From: Tetracentron sinense
Lineage: Eukaryota > Streptophyta > Magnoliopsida > Trochodendrales > Trochodendraceae
DNA length: 64,000 nucleotides
Direction of reading: 5' to 3'
Assembly (NCBI GenBank): GCA_015143295.1
Contig: CM026566.1
Coordinates: forward strand, 4,141,072-4,205,071
A program made the position numbers and the translations under genes. Below, piece after piece: positions 21,423-33,742 of the stretch; the first letter of the stretch is position 1, and every line of letters starts with the position of its first letter. The notes beneath the pieces were generated by a model, which was not told the DNA's origin, searched no databases, and saw nothing but the letters and a program-made list of their open reading frames with translations.

Positions 21423-24400
21423 TGTAAGCACCCAATTTTTACACCCATACCTAACCATGGTTAAGGTCTTTTAACCATGATTATCCCCTATCTAACCATG
21501 GTTAAGGTTTTTTAACCATGGTTGCCCCCAGCCGAGCCCCCTCAACCCTAGTCAAACCCTAACTCTAGGTAAACCTCTAGTTAACCTTAGGGCTAACCCT
21601 AAGTCAAACCCTAAGTAACCCTAGAACCAAACCCTAACCCTAGGTAAACCTCTAAGTTAACCTTAGGTCCAACCATAGGTAACCCTAGGAAAAAACCTAA
21701 GTTAAACCTTAGCCCTAAACCTTAGCCCTAGCCTAGCCCTAGAGCCCTTAGGGCTTAAACCCTAAGTCCAAGGCCCCTAGGGTCTGAATCCTTGGTTTGG
21801 GCCCATGGGGCCCAAAAGTCCAAAAGTCCAAAAGCCAAACCCCTTTTGTCATAGGTGTGCATGGGCTAGGCCTATTTAAAAAACCAAGTTTGCCGGTAGT
21901 TGATCTACCGTCATTTAATTTCTTACCTAGTATGGCAATGGCGGTAGATCTGTTAGACATGATGCCCAGAAAAGTCGTTTAGATTGTTAGATTCTTATTA
22001 ATTTGATTAATAAAGACTTCTTCTTAATCTATTGTGTATTCATTATGAGTAATTGACCATGATCATGAGATGATCTATATGATATGAGATATCGATAAAG
22101 GTCCATAGGATATATTGTAGGAAATTTATGTGATTAGATTATCACAGGCAGATATAACTTTCTGGTTCCTTATACCTTATATAGTCACAACTGTGGGTGA
22201 AGCTGGGCACTTCACTTATATGGCTGCTAGAATGCTAAAATGTTCTCAGTAGTTAAGATGTAGTTCCATCTCGAACTATTGTAGTGGAGACTACACATCA
22301 GCATATGGGTGCCTAAATGTACACTGACTGATTGCATTCAATGAGAGACCTCTTGTATAAACATACTATCAGATCGTTGGTCTCTCATTCACATTGAACA
22401 GTTTCAATGATCCTTAGATCTGATATGTTCATCTATGACTGAGCAGTGATCTGACTGTTTTGATTCCACCAACCTATTTTCTAACTTAGGGAATACAATA
22501 CAGTGATAATTGGATAGTCAGAAAGCTGTTCGAGTCATGATGAATTTCAAACAAGAAATCCATGCTTATTAATTTGAGAGATTATCCAAGTTTTGGGTAA
22601 GACAGTTGATTAAGTTCAAATCCTGCGCAGGTGATTTTGAAATCAAAATAAGTTTTGAAATATACTTTTATTAAAAGATATTATACTTATCAAAGGATTT
22701 TATCAAAATGTTTTTCATGAGAAATTGTTTCTCATTGCTTAATCATAAGTCTTGGAAACCCGGATGATGTACAATAGGTTATGAGTTAGATAGTATGTCA
22801 ATCTCGAAGGCCCATTAGGGATAATGTATTTAGAAGGATAAATCGAATTAAAAAGTTCGTATGGCGGGATCCGAATTGGTTAATGTTCATACACTGGGGT
22901 TCAATTGCAACATGGATATCTCACGTCACTTGCAATTCCGATGTAATTTTTGTTTAACTCTTGGGTTAACCTGTGGGTCCTTAACTCTTGGGTTAACTCC
23001 TAACCCCAGTTACCAAGCAGCAAACCTAGGTTAATTGGAAGTTAAAAATGGCGGTAGAACCTCTACCGCTATTTATGTTTTCGGATTTTCCAGGCTTTAC
23101 ATAGGGCCCAAGCCTGGTAGGAGGCCACTCTAGGCCCTGCCTAGCCCCCCGGACCCACCTCAGACCTTCCCTAGACTTAACCATGCTTTAACCCAACCTT
23201 GGTTAAATTTTAACCACGGTTAGCTGACCTAGCCATGAGAGAAAAACCTTGGAAATTCTCAATAATTTTCAAATAATCTGAAAATGCAAAAAGTGAGCAA
23301 ATTGGACTCACCAGCAATCCTAACCACGGTTAATCAGCATAACCATGGTTAATACATTTCCGTATTAACCATGGTTAAGCTCATTTAACCTTGGTAAATT
23401 CTAGGAAAATCCCCCAAAAATACCAAATGGATCATAAAACTAATCTTGACCCTTTTTAACCCTAGTTAGCAATCCTAACCATGGTTAGACCAATCCTTAA
23501 CCCCGTTTAGCAACCCTAACCTTAGTTAAATCCGATTTTGGCCTAACGGGCCTAAAATCTAGTCTTCCGGACTCACCCTTTGGCCTACCAGGCCCAATCT
23601 TGGCCTCCGGACCCAATCCTGGGCCTATTGGGCTTAAACCTTAGCCTCCGGGTTTTACCTTTGGCCTCCAGGCCTGTTCTCAGCCTACCGGGCCCGAGCC
23701 AATCTACCAAACTTATCTGTTGGCCTACCGGGCCCAATCTTAGTCTACCAGGCTTGACCTTACTCCCTTTGACTGTGGTTAGTAACCCTAAACTATGGTT
23801 AGTTCGACCTAACCCCGGTTAGCAACCTTAACCTTGGTCAAACTCCGCTTTAGCCTACCGGTCCTCTCCTTTTGGCCTACCGAGCCTCTCCTTTTGGCCT
23901 ACCAGGCCCAAACCCTAGTCTACCGACTAACCCTAAGCCTACTGGGCTTGAACCATGCATTTTTGACCTACCTCGATCAATCAAACCCAAGTTTATCGGA
24001 CTAGTCCGGTTAGCCACCCTTGGTGCACACACACACACCCCTAGCCTCGGCACAGGCTCACGTGCCAGAACTACGCTCGGTCTGATCTCACCCTTATCAG
24101 TACGTAGGCAACCCAACATGAGTTCGAGTCTAGTTAGTTTTTCTTTCTTGGATTAGTACTATCTTAAATACTCTGGAATTTTAAATAAAACATTGACTTT
24201 AATTGGTTTACACTTAGGGAGTAGGGAACCATTGTAAAATGGAAGCCTCGGGGTACCTAACACCTTCTTCAGACTTAACCGAACCTCTTACCCTGATCTC
24301 AATCACAGACCAAGACCTTATCTAACTCCCGGGGACTTATCCCTTCTGAATGAATAGGTGGCGACTCTAAACCAACTTTCACACCCGTGAGGGTATGGAA

Positions 24401-24438
24401 ACACCGAGTGAGGTGGGTTATGAAATCCCGTGCTCACA
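21423..24438. repeat. Solo LTR C (3 kb, lineage unassigned)
   Basis: TGTAAGCACCC at the start and GTGCTCACA at the end, inserted in the D1 LTR with flanks GAAGT and AAAGT (one mismatch). No coding region, primer site beyond its end, or second LTR is present, so it is a solo LTR. Left part: CTAACCC/AACCATGGTTAA repeats. Middle (about 21955-22980): sequence of different composition, possibly a further insertion. Right part (about 23530-23960): many GGCCTACCGGGCC-like units. TGGCGACTCT near 24358 resembles primer-site-like motifs I associate with Tat-lineage elements, but its position inside the LTR makes this weak. Two overlapping ORFs near 21748-21982 look incidental. Confidence 0.75.
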
Positions 24439-24443
24439 AAAGT

Positions 24444-26611
24444 ATTGCCGAACTGTGTTCCTTTACTTCGCCACTGTCTTGAGACCTCTTTAAGATAAAC
24501 ATTATTTAACTTTCTTTTACCTTTTCTTTTCTAGACTTATCTTAAACCTATCTCGCAAGATGATCACCGAAAGGTACACCTCTTTAGACTCATTTCGTAT
24601 TGGAGTTCTTATTAACCCCTCATGAAGTATTGTCGAACGACCTTCCTTTACCTCGCCACTGTCTTGAGACCTTTTTAAAATAAACGTTATTTATCTTTCT
24701 TTTACCTTTTCTTTTCCAGACATATCTTAAACCTATCTCGCAGGATGATCGCCGAGAGGTACACCTCTTTAGACTCATTCCGTCTGGGAGTTCTCATTAA
24801 CCCCTCATGAAGTATTGTCGAACGGTCTTCCTTTACCTCGCCACTATCTTGAGACTTTTTTAAGATAAGTGTATTTTTCTTTTTCTACATTGCCTTTTCT
24901 AAACTTAAGACCTTATAAGATATTTATCTCATTTCCCATGTCTTTTAAGATAAATCATCCTATTTCCTTTGTCTTTTCTTAGCTTAAGACTTACAATATA
25001 AATTATTTCATTCCTCTTTCTAGGAAATATCAACATGTATAAAAATCGTGTTATTATGATTATATATACAATGTTTTCATTCTTTAAAATATAGTTAGTT
25101 TCCATAACTATTACCCTTGTAAACATTTCTATAAATATATATTTAAAATCAACCCTTATCTAATAAGGCTAATATAATATTTAGAAGAGAGTATACACAT
25201 GCAAGACATACATAACATCATTATTATGCAATTTTCAAACTAAGGTGAAAACATACTTAACCTTTACTTACTCTTAACCTTTATTCTAAATCGACGTTTA
25301 GAATAAGATTACCGAAATTACTTACTTATTTCATCTTATTTCGAAAATACTGACCATTACTAACTTGCATTCTAAATCACCATTTAGAATAATATTACCG
25401 AAATCACTTTCTCTTTTTGCCGAATCCGAAGTAGGATTGCTCAGCACTTTTTTTTTTCCTTTCTTTTCTTCTTTCTCCTTTCTTTCTTTCTTTCTTCCTT
25501 CTTTCTTTCTTCTTTCTTCCTTCTTTCTTTCCTCTTTCTCTTTTTTTTCTTTCTCCTTAATATTTCATGGCTTTGCACCAAATGGAATGAGCATCAAGGG
25601 GTGGGCGTGGGGTCCTTTATATAGGCAAGGGTCTTGGTCTCATTAAATCTTGGTTCATCCCCCTTTTATTAAATCTTAGTTCATGAACTCAATTAATTAC
25701 ATGAACCTAATTAATTGGATTCATTATAATTACTTCATTCTAATTAATGATTCACTTTAGATTTATCACACCATTCACTTAACCTAACCATAGTTTAATT
25801 TAGATTCATGGTTAACTTATTCTCCTAACCATAGTTCATGTACCATATTAAATTAGATTCATGGTTAACCCCTAAGGTTAATCCTCTAACCTTGGTTAAT
25901 GATACAAGATTCATGTTAATACATGACCAAAGGTTTAGTACTTAGCTATGTACATCTTAACCAAATGTCCAAGGGTTAAGACCCCTATTAATGATATTCA
26001 TGCACCAGTGTGAACAAGGGTGGGCTTGAGCTTTATCCAAGGTAAAAGATTTGGGTTCTTCTCTCTTATCTCATTCTTACTTCCCTGGTTTCATGAATAT
26101 AATTAATGCAAATGTCAGGTGGCACATATCACGTAGGATTTCATCCTGATCGTCCATCATGCCACATGATTAACTCATCTAGTTAAATACCTCTAACCTT
26201 GATTAATCTTGGACGCCCTTACTAGGGAATTGACAAGTGGCACTATATACCCCAAGATTAAATCTTGTACATCCATCACATAGATGATGATGTGTGGTGA
26301 TTAATGCTTCTAACTCATGATTAACACATCATCTAACCTTTGATTAATTCATGATATACTGCCCCATTAATTATTTGGACGTCCCCCTTAGGATGTTGCC
26401 ATGTGTCACTTACCACATGCTATAATCTTAGCTAATATCTCCTTTCTAATATATACATGCATTAATATTAGATTTAATACATAGTATTTATATTCATATA
26501 CCTTAATCAATCATTAAATCACATGCTTAAGTAATTATAGGAATTTCCCAATATTAAATCAAATATTTAATATGTAATATTTTTAATTCTAAAAATATTT
26601 GGGTCGTTACA
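24444..26611 (-). repeat. D1 3' LTR, piece 3
   Basis: Carries about two copies of the near-185-bp tandem unit (24530-24890), a pyrimidine tract on plus (25448-25560), a TATA box on minus (TATATAAAGG, 25614-25623) and the LTR start TGTAACGACCC at 26611. It is the 3' LTR, because a purine tract on minus follows at 26612. Confidence 0.9.
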
Positions 26612-28585
26612 TTCTCCCCTCCTTGTAGGAATTTTGACCTCAAAATTTAAAATCATACCTGATCATTCGAACAATTGGGGATATTTCTCCTTGATCTCGG
26701 TCTCGCGCTCCTAAGTCGCCTCTTCTTGACAGTGATATTGCCACAATACTTTTACTAATGGGATTGTCTTGTTCCACAACACTTGCTCCCTATGATCAAG
26801 AATTTTGATGGATTTTTCTTCGTACCATTCCACCAATAATTTGACTTTAAATTATGGTACGTCTTTGTACTCCCTGGAGCGTATCGAGACTTATGAGCTT
26901 CGTCTGATAACTCATTTTTCAACTCTGTATCTCTTGTCACACATATTCGATTTCGAATAATTTAGAATCCCATGAGACAAAACTTAGAAATCATTAGATT
27001 GACCTTCCTGATTTTTATCCTTAAGTGTCCTTAATTCAGTATCTCGAGCCTTTGTTTCCTTAGTTTTCCGTATTTAATTCAGGCTGATCTTGAATATTAA
27101 CCAACACTGACTTTGATATTCTTTCCTCAATATTCAAATCCCTAATAGGAAATTCTTCAATCACTTTTCACATCCTCATTCTCATACTTTCCAATGATCC
27201 AACTGTTTTCCACTTCAGTGCATCAACAACGATATTTTCTATACCAATATGATACTAGATTATGCAGTCGTAGTCTTTCAAGAACTCCATCTATCTTCAT
27301 TGTCACATATTGAGTTCTTTTTGAGAAAATAAATACCTCAAACTCTTGTGGTCGGTGAATACTACCAACTTTCACCTAAATAATTAATGTCTTCAAATTG
27401 CTAACAACTCAAGATCGTGAGTGGGGTAGTTGTGCTCGTGAGTCTTCAACTTCCTAGATGCATAAGCCATCACTTTTTCATTTTGCATCAATACACCACC
27501 CAATCCTTTTTGAGAAACATTATAATAATATCCCGTTCCCGAGGGGATTGTTAAAATTAAGTTGTGGTCAATTGACTCTTCCATTCTTTGAAAATCTTTT
27601 CCCTAATGGTGACCACTCAAATTTGACATTTTTCTTTGTTAATTCAGTTAATGGGACAGCTAACCTTGAGAATTCATCAACAAATCTCCTGTAATAACCG
27701 GCTAAGCCTAGAAAACTTCGAATCTCCGTGACATTAGTTAGCCTTTCTCACTCTGTTACTGCCTTAATCTTGGATGGATCCACTGAAATTCCATCACTGG
27801 ATACTATGTGACCTAAGAAATATACATTTTCCAACCAAAATTTGCACTTCAAGAATTTAGCGAATAATTGATTTTCCTTTAAGGTCTGGAGTGTAATCTT
27901 AAGGTGTTTTCAATATCGGACTTGTTCCAGGAATAACGTCTATCGAAAAATCAATCTCCTGAACTAGAGCAAGTCCTGGTAATTCCTCAGGAAATATATT
28001 TCAAAAAAATCCTTGACTATTGGGGTGTTATAGATCATAAACTCTTCTTCCTTATAAATTCATCGCATGACAAACTCAAAGATGCCTAGAATCCTTAAGG
28101 TTAATGTCCTAGCCTTACAATCAACTTACAACATAGTGTTCTGAAATCCAATCAATCCCTAGTATGAGATTAAAATCTTCATATCTAACACTATGAGATC
28201 AATAGTCATTTGCACACTATCGATTTGTATAAGTCATTGATCGTAGAAGGTTTTGGTGCAAAAAATCTTTCCAGATGGTATGGTAATTGACATCATGTGC
28301 TCTAATGTGTCAGGCTTAATTCTAATATTCTTAGCAAAATGAGAAGACACAAAAGATGGTGTAGGGCCAATGTTTATTAATGCTATAGCATGAATTTGAA
28401 AAAGAAGCATCTTACCTTCAATAACGTCCTCACATTTCTTGGCTTCTTCCTGAGTAATAGTAAAGACACGACCTTTGCTTCCATTTATCAATTGTTTTGG
28501 TAGCTCTGGACAATTTCTCTTGATATGACTCATCTTGTTCTCTTGATATGACCCATCTTGCCACATTGATAACAAGCTCTAGAAA
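26612..28585 (-). pseudogene. pol: D1 pol and gag 3' end (deleted and frameshifted)
   Basis: On minus from 28575: a CCHC-like knuckle remnant, then a protease remnant (ALINIGPTPSFVS, where the active Asp is replaced, 28234-28575). An RT N-terminal trace follows near 27900-28010, RT thumb and RNase H pieces at 27393-27900, a linker, the integrase zinc region (HKSRYAPGSTK, 26755-26940) and a chromodomain-like end. The RT palm and the whole integrase catalytic core are missing. The join runs from the integrase zinc region straight to the C-terminal tail near 26830. The AG-rich purine tract is at 26612-26625. This copy cannot move by itself. Confidence 0.82.
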
Positions 28586-28797
28586 TGTAGAGCCCCGAAC
28601 CTTTTCACATTTAATGCATGACACTTTCGTTGCCATTTTGCCTTTAAAGAGGTATAATTAATAAATAAGAAAGAAATTGGAAATTCTGAAATGTCAGAAA
28701 TGTTCGTTTTTGAAGTACGAACCCAACGCAAGTTGAATCGTCAAAATTGGACGAACGAGTCAAAAGTTATGGCCAAAACAGTTTAGACCTGCAGACC

Positions 28798-28985
28798 ACC
28801 GATCGCTCGGTCCATGGAGCGATCGATCGGTCCAAAACCGATCGCTCGGAGGCTATCGACTGGTCGAGATTTTTTGTATGGGGAAATTTTCCAAAGAGTG
28901 AAATTTCAACCGATCGCTCGGTTATGAAACCGATCGATCGGTAGGCAACCGATCGATCGGTCATTAACACCGATCGCTCGGTACT
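28798..28985. repeat. Palindrome array in LTR F U3
   Basis: ACCGATCGCTCGG and GATCGATCGGT units, five or more. Followed by GTTTTTGCAG, the same downstream edge as in B. Confidence 0.8.
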
Positions 28986-29705
28986 CGCGTTTTTGCAGAA
29001 AATTTAGTAAGGGTGTTTTAGTCTTTTGGGCGGTTTACTCTTACCGTAAGAGTCTTGCCCGAGCCTTTAGGGCTTATTTACAATACTTAGAAGATTGAGA
29101 GCTAAGGAAAGGAGAAGAAGGCGATCCCTAACCTAGGGTTTGATTTTTGGAGGGGAAATCAAAGGGTTGTGAACCCACACTCACCTCAAGGCCATTTTCT
29201 TCAAGATCTCGGCTCAAGCTCGTGTGGGGCACTCTCCTCAAGCTAGGGCAGCAACTCACGGTCATCTTGGAAAGGGGATTTCTTCCTCACTTGATCAAGG
29301 TCGGTACTCTTTGCTACCCTCCTAGTTATAGCTTCTCTTTTCCTTTATTTATTCTTGTTTTCCTTCACTTATATATGTATTATGAGATTGGTGGTATGAA
29401 TTGTCGCGACCCAAAACCCACCCTAGGAGTTAGAGTGAACTTTGGATGACTAATCATGGCTTACATGACTTGCTTGACAGACTAACCTGCAAAAACCCAC
29501 AGAGCATATACAATAGAGGATATAAACCGCGGAAACATACTCTAACATAGCACAACGGAAGACTACCAAACCTCTATGTATATACATACGCAAAACTAAG
29601 TTTATACAAAAAGGTAACCATAAGAAAGTGCGGACATGCCCGCCAAAATACATAAATCTAGCTCTCATTTCACCCACAGCTAATCCACTCAGAATCTACA
29701 ACCAC

Positions 29706-29825
29706 CTATTGGTAACCCTCTACGGGAGGTTCCTCCAAAGGCTCCTCGACGTACTCCTCTTCCACCCATGGACCAGGAGCACAAACATCAAATGGAGCAG
29801 CAGCTCCCTCAGAACCTGCCGACAT
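29706..29825 (-). CDS. LTR micro-ORF, PWVEEEY family (H left LTR), 39 aa
   Basis: Minus-strand copy of 39424-39543: starts ATGTCGGCAGGT, contains PFDVCAPGPW then VEEEYVEEP, and ends VEGYQ and TAG. Stem-loop at 29833-29853. Confidence 0.5.
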   Translation of the reverse strand: MSAGSEGAAAPFDVCAPGPWVEEEYVEEPLEEPPVEGYQ

Positions 29826-30175
29826 AAGAACGGCTGAGCATGGAATACTCAGCGGGTACAAAATACTAACCAACAATTATAGCATAAAAATGGCAATACA
29901 TAATCAGGAGCAATTTATATATGTCAAACGGAAACAATTCATATCATACAAGGAAGTAAAGCAGTTTATAATCATGCTTGTAATTCGTAGAAAACCGATA
30001 AAACCTCTTGAAAACATCGTGCACTTGACTTGACTTGAAATATCTTTTCGTACTTGAAAACTTGTCTTGTCTATCTTGCTTGATTCTTGTATGTCATGTC
30101 ATGTCATGCATGCTTGCTTGTGATCATGTAACTTGTGAGATGCACTTGTGAGATGCACTTGTGAGATGCCTTGAG

Positions 30176-30310
30176 AGGGAAGGGAGACCCTTCTTTATGC
30201 AATGCACTTGCGAGGGAAGGGAGACCCTTCTTTATGATATGTATGTACTTGCGAGGGAAGGGAGACCCTTCTTTATGATATGCACTTGTGAGTGAGGGGA
30301 GACCCCTCGT
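30176..30310 (-). repeat. Tandem hairpin units in H left LTR
   Basis: Four units containing GAAGGGTCTCCCTTC or its complement, a 6-bp stem with a 3-base loop, separated by CACTTGCGAG or similar. Same array at about 38949-39090 in the right LTR. Confidence 0.8.
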
Positions 30311-30791
30311 GGAATGTTGGTTCTTGTCTACTTGTGAAAAGCAGGGTAAAACATATCGTAGGATATGCCCCACCTCTATCCATCTTCTTGGAAACCTCGA
30401 TAAATCATGTCATGCATGCCATGCTCGTGGGAACCGTGTACATACTTGCATTTAAATTTAAACATGACCATTGGGTAATTTCACATCACATATAGCGTCA
30501 AAGATTAAGCAATTCAATATTCATAGCATTTAGGGAAAACAGGAAACACACTATCATAGGCCCTAGCAATATTCAGAATTTATTAGGCATGTATTTCCTA
30601 TTTTACAGCTCACTGTATTCACCTTGGCATTTCATCAAACATGGTGTGTTCATTATGGATTTACCCTACAACATGCTTTTCTAGATGGTTTTACTCAATC
30701 ATACATGTATGTTTATTATTGGAACAATGCCCTTCCCCGTTTTAATCATCACCACACAACCACTGGCATCCAATCGCCCCTTCCATCTCCA

Positions 30792-30840
30792 TTCACCATT
30801 CACCATTTACCATTCACCATTCACCATTCACCATTCATCC
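30792..30840. repeat. Short tandem repeat CCATTCA in H left LTR
   Basis: Seven consecutive CCATTCA-type units; the counterpart in the right LTR is at about 38398-38465. This lies next to the point where H itself inserted in LTR F. Confidence 0.8.
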
Positions 30841-31263
30841 ATCTCATAGCACATGTGTAAATAAAAGAAAATGAAGAGAAAAGGAGGAGAAAGAAGAACT
30901 ATAACTAGGAGGGTAGTAAAAAGTACCGACCTTGAAGAAATGAGGAAGAAACCCTCTTTCCAAATGGCTGTGAGTTGCTGCCCTAGCTTGATTCGTGAGC
31001 TCCACGAATGCTTGAACCGAAATCTTGAAGAAAACGGGCTTGAAGTTGATCTAGGGTTTCAAAACCCCTTTGATTTCTCTCCAAAATGGAACCCTAGGTT
31101 GGAATCGCCTTCTCCCCTTTTTCCTATTCTCTCAAACTCTCTAAGTGTCGAATGAAGCCCTAAAGGCTCGGGTTAAACTCTTAAGGTAAGAGTGAACTGA
31201 CCAAAAGACTGTAATACCCTTACTGGGATTTCTGCAATGACGCGAGGACCGTGAATAGTGCTA

Positions 31264-31640
31264 AACACATTGTGCTATGAATAGTGCCAACTCATGGTGC
31301 TGTGAATAGTGCCAACTCGTGGTGCCGTGAATAGTGCCAACTCGTGGTGCCGTGAATAGTGCCAACTCGTGGTGCTGTGAATAGTGCAACTCGTGGTGCT
31401 GTGAATAGTGCAACTCGTGGTGCCATGAATAGTGCCAACTCGTGGTGCCATGAATAGTGCAACTCGTGGTGCCATGAATAGTGCCAACTCGTGGTGCCGT
31501 GAATAGTGCAACTCGTGGTGCCATGAATAGTGTCAACTCGTGGTGCCGTGAATAGTGCCAACTCGTGGTGCCGTGAATAGTGCCAACTCGTGGTGCCGTG
31601 AATAGTGCAACTCGTGGTGCCATGAATAGTGCCAATGTCT
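31264..31640. repeat. 25-bp minisatellite in H left LTR U3
   Basis: About 16 units of 24-25 bp built on CTCGTGGTGCCGTGAATAGT. Units of about 25 bp also follow on CGTGCCCGTGGTGAG (31650-31765). Because most units are 25 bp and free of stops on minus, all three minus frames stay open; these are not genes. Right LTR counterpart 37553-37985. Confidence 0.9.
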
Positions 31641-32024
31641 CATGTACAACGTGCCCGTGGTGAGTTGTACAACGTACCCGTGGTGAGCTGTACAACGTGC
31701 CCGTGGTGAGTTGTACAACGTACCCGTGGTGAGCTGCACAACGTGCCCGTGGTGAGTTGTACAACGGATGCACACAGTATACGTTATCAGAGTACGTTGT
31801 CTGTGCTACGATTTCCTACAGGTACAGACTGTTTTGGCCATATCTTTTGACTCGTTCGTCCGATTTTGACGATTCAACTTGCGTTGTGTTCGTACTTCGA
31901 AGAGGAACAATTCTGACATTTCGAAATTTCCAAATTCTTCCTCATTTATTGATCATACCTCTTAAAAGGCAAGATGACAACGAAAGTGTCATGTATTAAG
32001 CATGAAAAAGTCTGGGGCTCTACA

Positions 32025-32040
32025 TCAAAATGGTTGTTTT
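32025..32040 (+). other. Junction patch between inverted LTR and H interior
   Basis: Where the primer-binding site should be there is instead TCAAAATGGTTGTTT, identical to 32159-32173 about 130 bases downstream in the leader. The normal leader sequence (TTAGGTCACTTAGAATC, compare L at about 63385) then resumes. Suggests a template switch. Confidence 0.7.
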
Positions 32041-32360
32041 AGGTCACTTAGAATCTTATACCACGGCTTGACAAGAGCATATGTCAGGAAACAAGTTAGG
32101 AAGAAAGTAAGTCGGAAGTGAGTCTTGATCCAAGTGTAAGACTAAACTTTAGTCTTAGTCAAAATGGTTGTTTCAACCAAGTACGAACCTTAGGAACACT
32201 AGAACACCAAAGTTTAATATTATAAATACTCTGATGACTTAATGCGATGTATATTAGTATTATACAACTAATACAAATTGGATTATTGTGAAATGGCATT
32301 GAAGTAAACTGTGGTTTCAAGTTAGACTCATGTGGTGTTATTATTCTCAGGACTTGAGTC
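32041..32360 (+). other. Element H untranslated leader
   Basis: Similar to the leader of L (63379 onward) and on minus to that of I (54268-54605). No coding capacity seen. Confidence 0.75.
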
Positions 32361-33734
32361 ATGAGACGGAACACACGGGGTCGTGGACCACATACCAGAG
32401 CTTCCTCTTCTTCACGGGATGAGGATGAGCAGCCGGACCTCTCTCAAGTCTTAGGCTCTATTGCTGAGACACTCGCCATACTGGCGGCTCGGCAGGCTAT
32501 ACCATCATCGGCGGCACCTACTTCACCGCCCGCAGCTCCAATACATCGTACCGCTGGAGTTGAGGCATTCAGGAGATTGAGGCCTCCACCATTCCATGGG
32601 AGTGTGGACCCTCTTGCTGCGGAGGCATGGATCCTCCAGATGGAGAAGATCTTTGCGGTCCTCTCACCTACAGAGGAGGAGAGAGTAGCATGGGCAGTTT
32701 TCATGCTAGAAGGCGAAGCCCATCATTGGTGGTTGTCCGCACTGAGGATGAGAGATTTGACCATGCAGGGTCTACCTTGGACTTGGGAGGAGTTCAAGAA
32801 TACTTTTTACAAGAAGTATTTTCCGATTGGAGCGCGGGAAAATAAAGAGAGAGAATTCATTAACCTTGAGCAAGGTTTGATGTCAGTGGCACAATACAAG
32901 GCCAAGTTCTCGGAGTTGTCGAGATTTGCGCCTCATATGGTTGCTACTGAGGCAATGAAGGCTAGAAGATTTGAGCAAGGGCTCAAGGATGTGATTATGG
33001 AAAAGGTTTCCGTTTTCAGGCATACTACCTACCCTGAGGTAGTAGACAAGGCCTTATTGGTCGAGGCCAATTCGGAGACAGTGTCCAAGAAGAGGGAGTT
33101 GGCGAGAGGCCAAGCTAGTAGTTCAGCACCTCCAGAGAGGCGGACTCGCTATCAGTATGCGTGGCCAGCACCACCGATGAGGCCATCTTATGCGCCTCCA
33201 GCTCCACGGCAGTATATGCCTCAGGCACCGAGACCTCAGGCTCTTCCAGCCCCACGGCCTGTTGTACCTCAGACGATGAGGTATGCTCCACTTCCGGCCC
33301 CTCCGACTTATGCACACGAGGTCTGCACTTCATGCGGCCGAAGGCACCCGGTAGGGGATTGCCGAAGGGCATCGGGTGGATGTTTTCATTGTGGTCGCCA
33401 GGGCCATATGATCAGGGATTGCCCCAGTCGGCATTTACCAGGCCAGTCTCAGGGGATTAGTCCACCAGCACGTCCAGCAGGATCATATCAGGCGTCATCT
33501 CAGACTACCCGGTCTACACCTCAGTCTCGCCAGGCGAACCAGGGGCGTGTATTTGCTTTGACAGAGGGTGATGCACTTGCATCTGATGATGTGGTGCAAG
33601 GTACGCGTTTGGAATTATTTTTGTTATTTGTGATTGATATGTTGTGTTTCATTCCTTGTGTACATACTTGGTATGATATATATGTATACCTATGTGTATA
33701 CTCTGTTGATGCATGGATTAACTCCGCTGGTTAA
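32361..33734 (+). CDS. gag: Element H Gag (unspliced form)
   Basis: Starts MRRNTRGRG at 32361 and is open to 33734. Contains the FRRLRPPPF motif, [18 protein letters not shown], a [13 protein letters not shown] motif and the CCHC knuckle [14 protein letters not shown] near 33385. The shared coding part ends at DDVVQ, position 33600; beyond that the frame reads into the intron for about 44 codons. Forms the particle and binds RNA by family knowledge. A Pro-rich linker separates capsid and knuckle. Confidence 0.93.
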   Translation: MRRNTRGRGPHTRASSSSRDEDEQPDLSQVLGSIAETLAILAARQAIPSSAAPTSPPAAPIHRTAGVEAFRRLRPPPFHGSVDPLAAEAWILQMEKIFAVLSPTEEERVAWAVFMLEGEAHHWWLSALRMRDLTMQGLPWTWEEFKNTFYKKYFPIGARENKEREFINLEQGLMSVAQYKAKFSELSRFAPHMVATEAMKARRFEQGLKDVIMEKVSVFRHTTYPEVVDKALLVEANSETVSKKRELARGQASSSAPPERRTRYQYAWPAPPMRPSYAPPAPRQYMPQAPRPQALPAPRPVVPQTMRYAPLPAPPTYAHEVCTSCGRRHPVGDCRRASGGCFHCGRQGHMIRDCPSRHLPGQSQGISPPARPAGSYQASSQTTRSTPQSRQANQGRVFALTEGDALASDDVVQGTRLELFLLFVIDMLCFIPCVHTWYDIYVYLCVYSVDAWINSAG

Positions 33735-33742
33735 AATTTCAG
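33601..33742 (+). other. Gag-pol intron of element H (142 bp)
   Basis: Donor CAAG/GTACGC at 33601, acceptor AAAATTTCAG ending at 33742, with a TTAAC branch-like motif about 20 bases upstream. Joining gives VVQG into LLVNE in frame (exon lengths 1240 and 3326, both fitting phase 1). Length is not a multiple of three, so without splicing pol lies in another frame from gag. Confidence 0.8.

Larger units (their letters stand above)
29402..32024 (-). repeat. Element H left LTR, inverted
   Basis: 2623 bp, near-identical to the reverse complement of 37169-39847. For example, the same 94-codon shadow ORF is identical at 30871-31155 and 38086-38370 on opposite strands. Length difference from the right LTR comes at least partly from the 25-bp minisatellite (about 16 against 18 units). 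Confidence 0.92.

Noticed and set aside
23580-24156. ORFs of 80-94 codons in solo LTR C
   Set aside because: Arise from GGCCTACCGGGCC repeats; no start context or domain support.
25365-25646. 93-codon Phe/Ser-rich ORF in D1 LTR
   Set aside because: Produced by the CTTT-rich pyrimidine tract.
30104-30373. 89-codon ORF made from KEGSPF repeats (also 38882-39145 and 55356-55592)
   Set aside because: Translation of the tandem hairpin array in H-type LTRs.
31261-31775. Long overlapping minus-strand ORFs with HYSRHHELALF-type repeats (also 37418-38100 and 61156-61531 on plus, 56332-56707 on minus)
   Set aside because: They are translations of the 25-bp minisatellite, open in all three frames because the unit lacks stops. 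No start, codon bias or family supports a gene.
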